Shown: positions 25,359 to 34,696 of the stretch, one piece after another
Position numbering within the stretch: position 1 is the first letter of the stretch
Layout: each line of letters opens with the position of its first letter
The notes under the pieces: generated by a model
What the model was told of the DNA's origin: nothing
What the model saw: only the letters and a program-made list of their open reading frames with translations
Databases searched by the model: none
Program-made: the position numbers and the translations under genes
NCBI RefSeq assembly: GCF_030270585.1
Contig: NZ_BSYI01000037.1
Span: 1-54,635, forward strand
DNA from: Paralimibaculum aggregatum
GTDB lineage: Bacteria > Pseudomonadota > Alphaproteobacteria > Rhodobacterales > Rhodobacteraceae
DNA: 54,635 nt
Direction of reading: 5' to 3'

Positions 25359-25367
25359 TAACAGTTA
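25359..25367. promoter_or_regulatory. Candidate MarR operator
   Basis: TAAC-A-GTTA, a short inverted repeat immediately upstream of the MarR start in the divergent promoter region. Position and size fit a MarR half-palindrome, but the assignment is inference. Confidence 0.35.
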
Positions 25368-25480
25368 ATGTCCTAATTCCGTGACTCGTTCAAGGGGCGA
25401 TTGCCAGCTCCGGGACGAGATGGCGAAGCGAGCCCTGGGCAGAGGGCAGGCCGCCCGAGTACGGACCAAGGATCAATGCA

Positions 25481-26821
25481 ATGAAACCAATACGGATCAC
25501 GCTCTGGGCGCTGCTCATCGGCCTCAGCCTGCTGTGGATCGCAAGCAGCCCTCCGCTCTCCGAGGCACCGAGTTTCATCGCGCTGCGCAACCTGGCTCTC
25601 CAGTACTCCGGCGTGCTCGCCATCGGCTCGATGAGCCTCGCGATGATCCTGGCCGTTCGATCGCCTCGGGTGAACCGATGGTTGAACGGGCTCGACAAAT
25701 CCTATCGTCTGCACAAGTGGCTCGGTATTGCCGCGCTGGTCGCGGCGGTCTTCCACTGGATCACGGCAAACGGGCCGAAATGGGCCGTCTCATGGGGCCT
25801 GATGACGGCGCCCGAACGGCGGCCGCACGGGAGCGAGCTGCCCGAGTTCGGCACGGTCCAGACTTTCCTGGTCGGGCTGCGCCACACGGCCGAAAGCCTG
25901 GGCGAATGGGCATTCTACGCGGCAGCCGCGCTCATCGCCATCGCGCTTGTCAAACGCATTCCCTATCGCTTCTTCGCCAAGAGCCACACCCTGATCGCCC
26001 TCGCCTATCTTGTGCTGGTCTTCCATTCGATCGTCCTCATGAACTTCGACGCCTGGACCCAGCCGGTGGGTGTCGTCACGGCCCTCATGATGCTGGGTGG
26101 CGTCGGGGCGGCGGCTTTGGCGCTGACCCGGCAGATCGGCCGCCGCCGTCAGGTGCCGGGCCGGATCGCCGCACTGCGCCGGTTTCCGTCGATGAAGGTG
26201 ACGGAGGCCGAAGTCACGGTGGACGCGAACTGGCCGGGGCACGAGGCGGGCCAGTTCGCCTTTGTCACCTTCGATCGCAGGGAGGGTCCGCACCCTTTCA
26301 CGATCGCCTCGGCCTGGACCCCGGCGAACCGGTCCGTCACCTTCATCAGCAAGGGCCTCGGCGACTACACCGAGCGTCTGCCGGAGACGGTTTCGGTGGG
26401 CGATGACATTACCATCGAGGGACCCTATGGCCGGTTCACCTTCGAGGACGGCAAGGAGCGCCAGATCTGGATCGGCGCCGGGATCGGGATCACGCCCTTC
26501 ATCGCCCGGCTGAAACATCTGGCGACAAACCCGGACGGCAGAACGGTCGATCTGTTCCACACCGTGCCCGAGATCGCGGCGGAGCCAAAGGCGCTGCTGG
26601 AGGTCGATGTCGCCGGCGCAGGCGTGGCCCTTCATCTCATGGAAGATCGCAAGGATGGTCGGCTGACCGGTGCTCGCCTGCGCGAGATGCTGCCCGACTG
26701 GTCCAAGGCCAGCGTCTGGTTCTGCGGTCCCGCGGCCTTCGGCGAAACCCTGCGCCGCGATCTCGTCGCCCACGGCCTGCGCTCGGCCGATTTTCACCAG
26801 GAACTGTTCAACATGCGCTGA
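25481..26821 (+). CDS. Ferric-reductase-like membrane flavoprotein
   Basis: 446 residues. The N-terminal half has six membrane helices with His residues in LHKWLGIAALVAAVFHWIT, LRHTAESLG and SHTLIALAYLVLVFHSIVL, positioned to bind heme as in ferric reductase-like/NOX transmembrane domains. From about residue 225 a ferredoxin-reductase module follows: FAD site HPFTIASAWTP, GPYGRFTFED, NAD(P) site IWIGAGIGITPFIARL, and VWFCGPAAFGETLRR near the end. It moves electrons from NAD(P)H across the inner membrane. ATG 25481 has AAGGATCAATGCA upstream. Regulated probably by the divergent MarR protein. Confidence 0.9.
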   Translation: MKPIRITLWALLIGLSLLWIASSPPLSEAPSFIALRNLALQYSGVLAIGSMSLAMILAVRSPRVNRWLNGLDKSYRLHKWLGIAALVAAVFHWITANGPKWAVSWGLMTAPERRPHGSELPEFGTVQTFLVGLRHTAESLGEWAFYAAAALIAIALVKRIPYRFFAKSHTLIALAYLVLVFHSIVLMNFDAWTQPVGVVTALMMLGGVGAAALALTRQIGRRRQVPGRIAALRRFPSMKVTEAEVTVDANWPGHEAGQFAFVTFDRREGPHPFTIASAWTPANRSVTFISKGLGDYTERLPETVSVGDDITIEGPYGRFTFEDGKERQIWIGAGIGITPFIARLKHLATNPDGRTVDLFHTVPEIAAEPKALLEVDVAGAGVALHLMEDRKDGRLTGARLREMLPDWSKASVWFCGPAAFGETLRRDLVAHGLRSADFHQELFNMR

Positions 26822-26846
26822 TGCGTATGACCCCTAGGAGAATTCC

Positions 26847-27137
26847 ATGCGCAGGCTCGTCATCTCCCTGCTGTTCTTCGCCGCCACACCGGCCCTGCCA
26901 GACGCGCCGTTCCCGGTGCCCGACACCATGTAGAGCACCTGCTAGGACGCGGCACAGGCGTTCGACTGCCCCGAGCCAGGCGAACCATTCGACGGGCAGA
27001 ATGCGCAGCATTACGGCCCGCAGCAAAGGTACACGGTCAACGATGACGGCACCGTCACCGACAATGTCACCGGTCTGGTGTGGGTGCAGTCGCCTGATCT
27101 GAACGGCGATGGTGCAATCGACACCCATGACACGTGA
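26847..27137 (+). pseudogene. DUF1566 (Lcl-type) secreted protein, broken
   Basis: ATG 26847 with CTAGGAG upstream starts a signal peptide (MRRLVISLLFFAATPALPDA). The frame then has TAG stops at 26931 and 26943, continuing as DAAQAFDCPEPGEPFDGQNA, RYTVNDDGTVTDNVTGLVW and SPDLNGDGAIDTHDT before a third stop. DGTVTDNVTGLVW is the DUF1566/Lcl signature. Only the first third of a typical protein remains and an IS3 remnant follows at once. It sits 25 bp after the flavoprotein stop, so it was probably the second gene of that operon. Confidence 0.7.
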
Positions 27138-27152
27138 ACCCGTTCATCGGCT

Positions 27153-27290
27153 ACCCTGTTCTCGTCACTCCTCGAGGCCCGCAACGTGCTCGCGGCATGG
27201 CATGTCGACTACAACCGCATGCGCCCCCACTCGGCCCTTGGAAACGCGTCGCCGGTCGAGTTCGCTGCGAAGGTGAGACTTGCCCAGGAG
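27153..27290 (+). pseudogene. IS3-family OrfB C-terminal remnant
   Basis: TLFSSLLEARNVLAAWHVDY and NRMRPHSALGNASPVEFAAK match the conserved OrfB tail (DYNxxRPHSALGxxxPxEFA). No other part of the element is present. Confidence 0.7.
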
Positions 27291-27462
27291 AGCTCCGGGG
27301 GCGTCGGTTGCAATCGACCAGGCCGGCTTCACCCTCGGCCTGGTAGCGGCGCCAGCATTTCCGCAGTGTCGGCCGCGACACGCCGCAGCGTCGGCAGGTC
27401 AGTCCAGCGTTCCCGGTTCGCTCACGTGTCCGGACCCAGATCCGCCGCGCCGCCGGTGTCAT
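27288..27462 (-). pseudogene. Helix-turn-helix remnant of an IS481/IS630-type transposase
   Basis: RIWVRTRERTGNAGLTCRRC, GVSRPTLRKCWRRYQAEGEA and GLVDCNRRPRSSPG are the N-terminal domain of integrase-type transposases (xTLRKWxRRYQAEGxAGLxDRSRRP). The catalytic domain is absent; it abuts the IS3 remnant tail-to-tail. Confidence 0.5.
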
Positions 27463-27791
27463 CGCTCTCTCCCCGTGTCGGTGGAAAGCGGAAATCGTAG
27501 CGCCGCACTCCAGCGAGCAGCGGTGAAACCATCTCCCCGAACTTCACACCTTGGCCAATCCACCATGGCTTGGATTGCGGTTTCGAGCCCACCAAAGCCG
27601 TCGAAAGCCGTGCTGTTAAGCGCCGTACGGGGGCAAGAGTCGCCATTATGGTGACGCCAGCGCGCCGTGGGGTGGCGCGGGACGCTCTGCCGTGGCTGTG
27701 TGCATTCCAGCAACCCGAGGACTTATCCCTTTTCCAACCGGAAGAAGCCTGTCAGCGTACCGCGACAGCAACGAGATACGGACAGAAAGAG
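27463..27791. other. Intergenic, no gene recognised
   Basis: 329 bp between transposase debris and the binding-protein gene. The + frame that runs into the binding protein shows no conserved sequence here. AGAAAGAG just before 27792 may act as a ribosome-binding site. Confidence 0.4.
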
Positions 27792-28679
27792 ATGATGAAA
27801 GCAGTTTCACGCATTTGCAGCCTCGGCCTCGCCCTGGTGCTGCTACAAGCCTGCCAGACAACAGGAACGTCGAGCGGCAACGCCAACCAGAGCACGCTGG
27901 AGCGCATTGCAGCCGCCGGGCAGATAAACCTCGGATATCGGACCTCCGAGCCGCCGATGTCATTCACTGATCAATCGGGCATTGCGGTCGGCTATTCGAT
28001 AGATCTCTGCGGACATGTCGCCAATGCGGTGAAGCAGGAACTCGGGCGCCCCGATCTGTCGGTGAAGTTCGTGCCCGTCACCGCAGAGACGCGTTTTGAG
28101 GCCATCGAGAGGGGGGAGATCGACCTCCTCTGCGGAGCGACGACGAAGACGCTCAGCCGGTCGGAGCGCGTAGACTTCACGCAGCTGACTTTCGCCACGG
28201 GCGCGTCGCTCATCACCTTGGAGAACAGCGGGATCGGGTCTCTCAGCGACCTGCGCGGCAAGCGCGTCGCCGCCGTCGCAGGGACCACGACCATCGAAGC
28301 ACTGCGCCAGCTCTTGTCCGAGAGAGGCATCGATGCCGAAGTCATCACCGTCTCTTCGGCCGCCGAGGGCATGGCGCAGCTTGATCAGGGAGCGGTCGCG
28401 GCCTTGTCCGCAGATCAGGTTGTGTTGATCGGCCTGGTCCTCGCCCGCCAGTCCGGTCAGGACTACGCGCTGGCGGATGAGGTATTCACATACGAACCCT
28501 TTGCCCTGGCCCTGCGGCGCGGCGACGCCGATTTCAGATTGATCGCCGACCGCGCTCTTGCGGAGCTGAACCGGACCGGCCGGATCGGTCAGATCTACCT
28601 CAAATGGTTCGGCCGGTTTGCGAAACAGCCGCCTGACGCCGTGGCTGCGGTGTATGCCCTCGGGGCCATCCCGGAATAG
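27792..28679 (+). CDS. Amino-acid-type ABC transporter substrate-binding lipoprotein
   Basis: 295 residues. A lipoprotein signal (SLGLALVLLQAC, Cys about residue 20) is followed by the solute-binding family 3 fold: RIAAAGQINLGYRTSEPPMS, VGYSIDLCGHVANAV, AIERGEIDLLCGATTKTLSR, DLRGKRVAAVAGTTTIEALR and GRIGQIYLKWFG. The pattern is that of GltI/AatJ-like glutamate/aspartate binders. Start: ATG 27792 (or 27795). No permease or ATPase genes adjoin, so it would have to share a transporter encoded elsewhere or act as a sensor input. Confidence 0.88.
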   Translation: MMKAVSRICSLGLALVLLQACQTTGTSSGNANQSTLERIAAAGQINLGYRTSEPPMSFTDQSGIAVGYSIDLCGHVANAVKQELGRPDLSVKFVPVTAETRFEAIERGEIDLLCGATTKTLSRSERVDFTQLTFATGASLITLENSGIGSLSDLRGKRVAAVAGTTTIEALRQLLSERGIDAEVITVSSAAEGMAQLDQGAVAALSADQVVLIGLVLARQSGQDYALADEVFTYEPFALALRRGDADFRLIADRALAELNRTGRIGQIYLKWFGRFAKQPPDAVAAVYALGAIPE

Positions 28680-28899
28680 GCGCTGCGCCTGATCCGGGGC
28701 AGCTGTAGGACGGTGCGCCCAGACATGGAAGGCTGCAGGTCGCCAAGCCTCGCATGATGGTGGGGAGCTAACAGGGAAACGGCGGGCCAGAACGGCGCTG
28801 GAGCGTCGAGCCGCCGTTTCCCAGAGGGCGAAACTGTCCACGACCCGGTCGCAGGCCGTCGGAAGGTCTTGGTGATGGTGCCATTGGCCTGCTCACCTT

Positions 28900-29750
28900 C
28901 AGAGCCCGACTCGAAACTCGGTCAAAGATAACAATACCTTGCGAGGCGGCGGGAGCCGAGCCCGTCCACAGCAGCACGATCCTGAACGGCTCGACAGCAG
29001 GCTTCAGCGGCACCGGCCTTACCTCGTCCCGGGCATAGGTGAACGCGTTCGCCGTCACCATGTGGAGCAGAGAACAGCCGACGCCCTGCCCAACGAGGCT
29101 GCGCACCATTTCCAGCGACGTCGCGGTTGCAACGATGTCCGGCTCGACACCGGCAGATCGAGCAGCACGATCCGCTGATCGGACAGGTCGCGCATCGCGA
29201 CGCTGGGCCGGCTGGCGAAGGGATGGCATGCCGGCACGAGCACATGGCCCGGGACCTCCAGCAGCGTTTCATAGGTGATGCCGGGCTTCATCGCATTGGC
29301 GACGCAGACGATCACGTCGAATGCGCCTGAGACGAGGCCGTCCTGAGCTGTCTGGTTGTCGCATTCGGAAAACCTGACGCAGACATCGTCGTTCTCGGCC
29401 AGCATCTTCCTGACGACCCTGGGCAGGAAGGCCGGTGCGGCGGGCGCATAGTAGCCGGCGCGAAGCGTGCCCGTCGGTCGGGTCCGCATATCGTTGCCGT
29501 CCCGCATCAGGATTTCGTAGTCGTCCAGAAGGCTCTGGATCTTTGCGACCATCTGCTGCCCGGTCGCGGTCAGGGAAATGCCCTTCGCCCGGCTTCGCGT
29601 GACCAGCTGCAGACCGAAGGCCGCCTCGACCTGATTGACGGCGGTATGAACGGCGGACGGGACGACGTTCACCACCTTCGCCGCCTCGGTGATGCCGCCT
29701 GCCCGAACGGCCGCCATGAAATAGCGGAGGGCCCTGAGGGTGATTTCGGC
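28900..29750 (-). pseudogene. LysR-family regulator, frameshifted and internally deleted
   Basis: The first part reads LRALRYFMAAVRAGGITEAA, VNVVPSAVHTAVNQVEAAFG, TRSRAKGISLTATGQQMVAK, then the effector domain up to QRIVLLDLPV. Near 29165 about a dozen codons are missing and the frame changes to VEPDIVATATSLEMVRSLVG and QGVGCSLLHMVTANAF. The 3' end dissolves after GIVIFDRV. The start is also unclear (open frame upstream of the ATG at 29717). It is divergent from the broken dehydrogenase at 29867, its probable former target. Confidence 0.75.
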
Positions 29751-29866
29751 GGATACTGCGCATTCCTCGTTCTGATCCTCAGAAGAAGGTATTCTTTTAA
29801 TTCAGTTTTTCGAGATCCGGCGTCTCGCCGACACTGCTCCGGCAATGCAGCGGCGAGGTTCTGGAC

Positions 29867-32275
29867 ATGCGCCGCTCGGCAAGGGTGGTGATCGTAGGCG
29901 GCGGCGTCAGCGGTCTGTCCGCCCTCTATCATCCGACCCGGGAGGGGTGGACCGACGTCGCCCTCGTGGAACGCGACGAGCTGACGTCGGGCACGACATG
30001 GCATTCGGCCGCGCAGTGTCCGCAACTCGCCTTCAACCAGCTGCTGTTGCCTTTGCGGCAGTACACCATCCGGCTGTACAAGGAACTTGCCGACGATCCC
30101 GAGTATCCGACAACTATCATCACCGCACCGGCGGGATGCGGCTGCTGACGGATCAGGACAATGTGGATGCGTCGCACCATATCATCTCGGTCGCGAAGGG
30201 GCTCGGCATCGACTTCGATCTGCTCGACCCGGCGGAGGCCGTCCGGCGCAATCCGCTGGTGAGCGGCGACGGCCTGCTCGGCGCCCTCTGGGACGATCTC
30301 GACGGCGATATCGATCCGGCGCAACTCTGCCAGGCTCTGGCCCGGCGAGCCCGGAAAGCGGGAGCGGAGATCAATCGCAACTGTCCTGTCACCGGGCTGA
30401 CCCAGAAACCCGGCAATGAATGGATCGTGCATACGGACAGGGGCGACATCGCCGCGGAGCATGTGGTGATCGCAGCCGGGTACCGCGTGGGAGAGATCGG
30501 CGGGATGCTGGATATCGGCTATCCGGTCATCGCCATGGAGCACATGTACTTCCTGACGGAGGACATTCCCGATCTGGCGGGGCGCGAGGGCCGCGTGCCG
30601 ATGGTCCGTTGCCCGTGCGATAGCTTCTACACGCGGCAGGAAAGGCAGGGGCTGCTGGTCGGGATCTACGAACACAACTGCAGGACGTTCGGGATGGACG
30701 GCATAGATCCGGATTTCGTGAACGCGCTCTGCCCCGACGATCTGGATCGCCTCCTGCCCAGGATGGCGCCGATCTTCGAGAGGCTTCCCTGCCTCGGGAA
30801 CGTCGGGATCAGGTCCGTGGTCAACGGCCCCATCGCCTATGTGGCCGACGCGGGGCCCCTGGTCGGCAAGCAGCCCGGGCGCCGCAATCTGTGGTCGACG
30901 AACGGTATCCGTGTCGGCATCGGCGAAGGCGGCGGCTACGGCAAGATGCTGGCTCAGATGATGGTGCATGGCGAAACCGAGTGGGATACCTGGCAGCTCG
31001 ACCTCCGCCGGATCACCAGCTTCGCCAACACCGAATACACGGCGCTGAAAGCGGTCGAAGACTACAGGCATCAATTCCGGTGGCACATGCCGCACGAACA
31101 CCGCCCCGCGGGTCGCCCCGCCAAGACGCCGCCGCTCTATCCCCTGCTGCAGGCGAAAGGCGCAGCGTTTGGCGTGGTCAACGGGTGGGAGCGAACGAGC
31201 TTCTAAAAGCCCACTGCCGATTACGTGGAAGAGCACAGCTACCGCTTCTGCAACTGGCACGATGTGGTCGGGGCCGAAGTCGAAGCGGTTCGGACGCGTG
31301 TCGGCCTCGCGGAGCTGTCCGGTTCAACCGGTTCGAGATCACCGGGTCCGGCGCCGCCGGCTGGCTGGAGAGCCTGACATGCTCCCGGCTGCCCTGTGCT
31401 ATTTCCTGAGCGACAACGGCAACATCGACGCCGAAGCGACCATCGTCAGGATCAGCGACAACCGCCTCTGGTACTGCTCCGCCGCCGCCGCCGAGTACCA
31501 CGACATGGACTGGCTGACCGAGCGGTTGCCGGCGGGCGCGGACATTCGGATGGAGAGCCTGACCAACAGCCACACGGTCCTCGTCGTCGCAGGCCCGCCC
31601 GCACGCGCATTGATGGATGCCGTGTGCCCGAGAACCAGCTTCACCCGGACCGACTTCCCCTGGATGGCCGCCAGAACCTGCCTTGTCCGGCATGTCGAGG
31701 CGATGGTCATGGCCGTCGGTTTCTCGGGCGAGCAGGCGTTCGAAATGCACGTCCCGAACATCCAGCTGCACGCGGCCTATCTGGTGCTGACCCGCGCCGG
31801 CGCGGCCTATGGCCTTGCCCATCTCGGCTTGTACGCGATCGAACCGATGCGGATGGAAAGGGGATTTGGCCATTGGAAGCTGGACTTCATCACCGAGTTC
31901 AATCCGATCGAGGCAGGCGTCGGCCGCTTTGTCGACATGACCAGGGATTTTCCCGGAAAGCAGGGGCTCGAACGGCAGATCGCCCTGGGCGACCGGCGTC
32001 GAAGAGTTCTGCTCGAGCTGGATAGCGCGAGCGCGCCGGCCCAGGCGGGCGAGACCGTCTTTGACGGAGAGGAACCGGTGGGCGCGATCACCTCGGCAGC
32101 TTGGGGTTGCCGGGTCGGCAAGAACCTCGCGATGGCCTGCATCGATCCGGCAAGAACTCACATGGGGACCGTTCTCAACGTGTTTCTGATCGGCGCAGGG
32201 ACAACGGCGACGGTGGTCGGGTCCTGTCCGTATGATCCGGATCACGCGATTGCACGCGGGCAGAGCAGGGGCTGA
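29867..32275 (+). pseudogene. Dimethylglycine/sarcosine-dehydrogenase-like gene, multiply broken
   Basis: Originally about 800 codons: an FAD-binding DAO domain followed by a GcvT-like folate domain. Visible pieces: RVVIVGGGVSGLSALYHP and TSGTTWHSAAQCP (frame 1); after a shift near 30115 HHRTGGMRLLTDQDNVDA, NLWSTNGIRVGIGEGGGYG and NGWERTSF; an in-frame TAA at 31204; YVEEHSYRFCNWHDVVGAEV; a shift near 31320 to FNRFEITGSGAAGWLES; and another near 31390 to YFLSDNGNIDAEATIVRISD, ending with GAITSAAWGCRVGKNLAMAC. At least three frameshifts and one nonsense codon. The ancestral enzyme would oxidatively demethylate an N-methyl amine to a folate adduct. Confidence 0.85.
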
Positions 32276-32303
32276 CATCCGGACCGGCCGCCACAGGCTG
32301 CAG

Positions 32304-32427
32304 ATTGGGCGCCGAGCGGCGCTTCGACGCGCCGCCCCCAGGTCGCGGCATCATGTGCCAGCCAAGGTCGGGCTGGCGATGTGGTGTGGCGCGGCGGGTT
32401 GGAGAACCGCCATGCGCATTGCGAACA
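32304..32427 (+). repeat. 124-bp dispersed repeat, copy A
   Basis: Closely matches 38358-38481 (about nine in ten positions by eye), including GTGCCAGCCAAGGTCGGGCT and GGTTGGAGAACCGCCATGCG. It begins 29 bp after the stop of the broken dehydrogenase. I do not recognise a known element; it could be the end of an IS or a MITE. Confidence 0.75.
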
Positions 32428-32519
32428 AGGCTGCCCTCGCACAGTCGGTCCCATTCAATGTGAAGCGGCCGTTCGCAGGCTACCTCGGCTACCTGGCGAC
32501 AGCGTCTCAATTCTGGATC

Positions 32520-33152
32520 CTATGCGGCGATCAGGAAGAAGCCGGCGACCACCAGTGCCGCGATCCATGCAAGATCCAGATTGACCCATCCACGCCGTAG
32601 GAAGGCCAGACCGAAGATTTCGTATACGGCCGAGGACACCGCCGCTGTAACCGCAAGCATCGCCAGCGTGTGGATGCCGATCGCGGCCAGGGAGATTGGC
32701 AGCGACCCGGCGGAGACCAGCCCCTGAGCCGGGGCCGCGGCTAGGCAGATCGGGATGAGCACCGGGAGCAGCATCAGCCCGGCGCCATGGGCCGTCGCCA
32801 TGAGGAAGGACCATAGGCCGAGCCCGGCGAGCCCGGCGGTCATCCCGACCCGCACCCGGTGCCGGTGGGCGAAGCGCCAGTGATAGGCTGCCCAGCCGAT
32901 CAGCAGGAGCGCTGCAACGATCTCTACGTGGCGTGTCTCGACCAGGGTGCCGAGGCCGAGCATCAGCAGCACGACGGCCGCCACCGAGAGGGCGTGCCCG
33001 AGGGCGATCGGGATGAGCGCCAGCCAGACGATCCCACGGCTCCGGCGATGCAACCCCAGCGCAACCGCAAAGAGCCAGCCCATTGCCGGGTTCAGGCCAT
33101 GGAATGCGCCGAGCCCGGCCAGCGCCAGCCAGGGCGAGAGACTGCTCGACAT
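32520..33152 (-). CDS. Six-helix membrane protein, NicO-like
   Basis: 210 residues with about six hydrophobic helices. LAGLGAFHGLNPAMGWLFAV and ALIPIALGHALSVAAVVLL place a His-Gly motif in helix 1 and a Gly-His motif in helix 2, recalling the nickel/cobalt NicO/RcnA and related HupE/UreJ-type transporters. Its start lies 15 bp after the selenium-binding-protein stop, so the two form an operon. The link suggests metal (copper, nickel) or sulfur-compound handling for the SBP56 enzyme; this is inference. No strong Shine-Dalgarno sequence is visible. Confidence 0.7.
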   Translation of the reverse strand: MSSSLSPWLALAGLGAFHGLNPAMGWLFAVALGLHRRSRGIVWLALIPIALGHALSVAAVVLLMLGLGTLVETRHVEIVAALLLIGWAAYHWRFAHRHRVRVGMTAGLAGLGLWSFLMATAHGAGLMLLPVLIPICLAAAPAQGLVSAGSLPISLAAIGIHTLAMLAVTAAVSSAVYEIFGLAFLRRGWVNLDLAWIAALVVAGFFLIAA

Positions 33153-33167
33153 CGGCGCCCACAGGTC

Positions 33168-34559
33168 TCACGGATAGCAGTAGGAATCGGACGAGCAGTC
33201 GCCGCCCTGAAGACGGATCTGATGGGGCCGGTGGGGCTTCGGCCAATTGACGAAGAAGCGCTCATCGAAGCTGATGCCGCCGCCCTCCCGGACATCGAGC
33301 TTGACCATCCAGCCGTCGATCCCGTCGGGATAGAATTGCGGATCCACCGCGCCATAGAGCGAGTTCGTGAAGTAGACGCGCCTGCCATCCCGGCTGACCT
33401 CTACCATCTGCGGGCCGCCATTGAGCGGGCCCCCGGCCTTCGGATGGCCGGCCCGGCTGACAATCCCGCCGATGCGAACCCGCCCGGTCTCCTTCGGGGC
33501 CAGGGGATCGGTTACGTCGTACTGGATCATGTCGCCTGTTCCCCAGCAGGAAACATAGAGATAGCGGTCATCCATCGAGAGATCGATGTCGGTGACCAGA
33601 GGCGCGACCGCCTTGAAGCCCTGCAGCACCGGCGGAAGCGTGTTCGGGTCAGCGGGCTCGGCGGGAATTTCTATGGTCTTCTTCACCTGCCAGCGGTCGC
33701 CGTCGCGGTACCAGGTCCAGATCGACGCCGAGAGATCCCTGAGGCTGATCACGCAGCCGACGAAGCCATAGGCCTTCGTCGGGTCGTGGGCGGGGCGCAG
33801 CTCGAACACGAGCTGATACTCCTCGCCGAGCTCGATCGTCTGTTGGTGCTTGCGGGTGTGCAGGTTCCAGAAATGCAGGCGCCGCCCGTATTTCGAGCCT
33901 AGCAGCACCTCGGGAACAAGGCCGTTCTCGAAGGTCGACGGCAGGCCCCATTCCGATGTGATCATCGTGTCGTGGCCAAGATGCCACCAGAAGTCATAGG
34001 CGAGCTCCTGCGGGCCGCGGTCGATCTCCCACTGGCCGCGCACCTCGAAGGTCTCGTGGTCGAGCAGCATGATGCCGCCCGGCGCGTTGCCCTCGGCGTC
34101 GGCCAGCGCGTTGGCATAGATCCCCTCGGGCCCGCAATGGATCGTGTGGATTCGCGAGTAGTTCGCCTTCTCGGCGATCTCCTCGGGCTCGATCACCTTC
34201 ACGAGCTTCGGAGACTTCGGAGTGTCCTTGGTGTCGAGGATGTGCAGCCGCGATGACCTGAGCCCGGGAACGATGAGGTAACGCCGCTCGGTATGTGGAT
34301 GCGATGCGTTCGGGCAGAGGCAGGACGAGCAGGCGTTCCAGCCGAAGTGGTGCAACTCGTCGCCGGTGTTGGGCATGTCGGTCTGGCCGACGATCTGCGA
34401 AAAGGTCGACGAGGCGGGATCGACATCGACCACCGCGATCGCGTCCGGCATCGCCCGCTCAGGATCGAAGGCGGCGACATAGGCGAGGCTCTCGGCCGGC
34501 GCCTTCGCGGCCATGCGTGGTGACGGATAGAAGGTGGGATCGGGTGCAATTGTCGGCAT
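33168..34559 (-). CDS. Selenium-binding protein SBP56 / methanethiol oxidase
   Basis: 463 residues, the normal family length. Conserved stretches: TFYPSPRMAAKAPAESLAYV, DELHHFGWNACSSCL, RYLIVPGLRSSRLHILDTK, HCGPEGIYANALADAEGNAP, WWHLGHDTMITSEWGLPSTF and VSCWGTGDMIQYDVTDPLAP. The CSSC and several His match the copper-dependent methanethiol oxidase (MtoX) type, which converts methanethiol to formaldehyde, sulfide and peroxide. No signal peptide is evident in this reading. Start: ATG 34559 with GAAGGAGG upstream. The usual MtoX partners (SCO1/SenC-like and MauG-like) are absent; a NicO-like membrane protein follows instead. Confidence 0.9.
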   Translation of the reverse strand: MPTIAPDPTFYPSPRMAAKAPAESLAYVAAFDPERAMPDAIAVVDVDPASSTFSQIVGQTDMPNTGDELHHFGWNACSSCLCPNASHPHTERRYLIVPGLRSSRLHILDTKDTPKSPKLVKVIEPEEIAEKANYSRIHTIHCGPEGIYANALADAEGNAPGGIMLLDHETFEVRGQWEIDRGPQELAYDFWWHLGHDTMITSEWGLPSTFENGLVPEVLLGSKYGRRLHFWNLHTRKHQQTIELGEEYQLVFELRPAHDPTKAYGFVGCVISLRDLSASIWTWYRDGDRWQVKKTIEIPAEPADPNTLPPVLQGFKAVAPLVTDIDLSMDDRYLYVSCWGTGDMIQYDVTDPLAPKETGRVRIGGIVSRAGHPKAGGPLNGGPQMVEVSRDGRRVYFTNSLYGAVDPQFYPDGIDGWMVKLDVREGGGISFDERFFVNWPKPHRPHQIRLQGGDCSSDSYCYP

Positions 34560-34696
34560 TTCGAGCCTCCTTCGGCTGCATCTCCTGGCCATCGGCTCGC
34601 CTTCAGTGCCCCGGTGCAACATGCTAGGATGGGACGCGGTTGCGAGACGTCCTGTGAGCATCGCGCGACGGCGTTGAACGCAGCGTGGTAGGGAGA

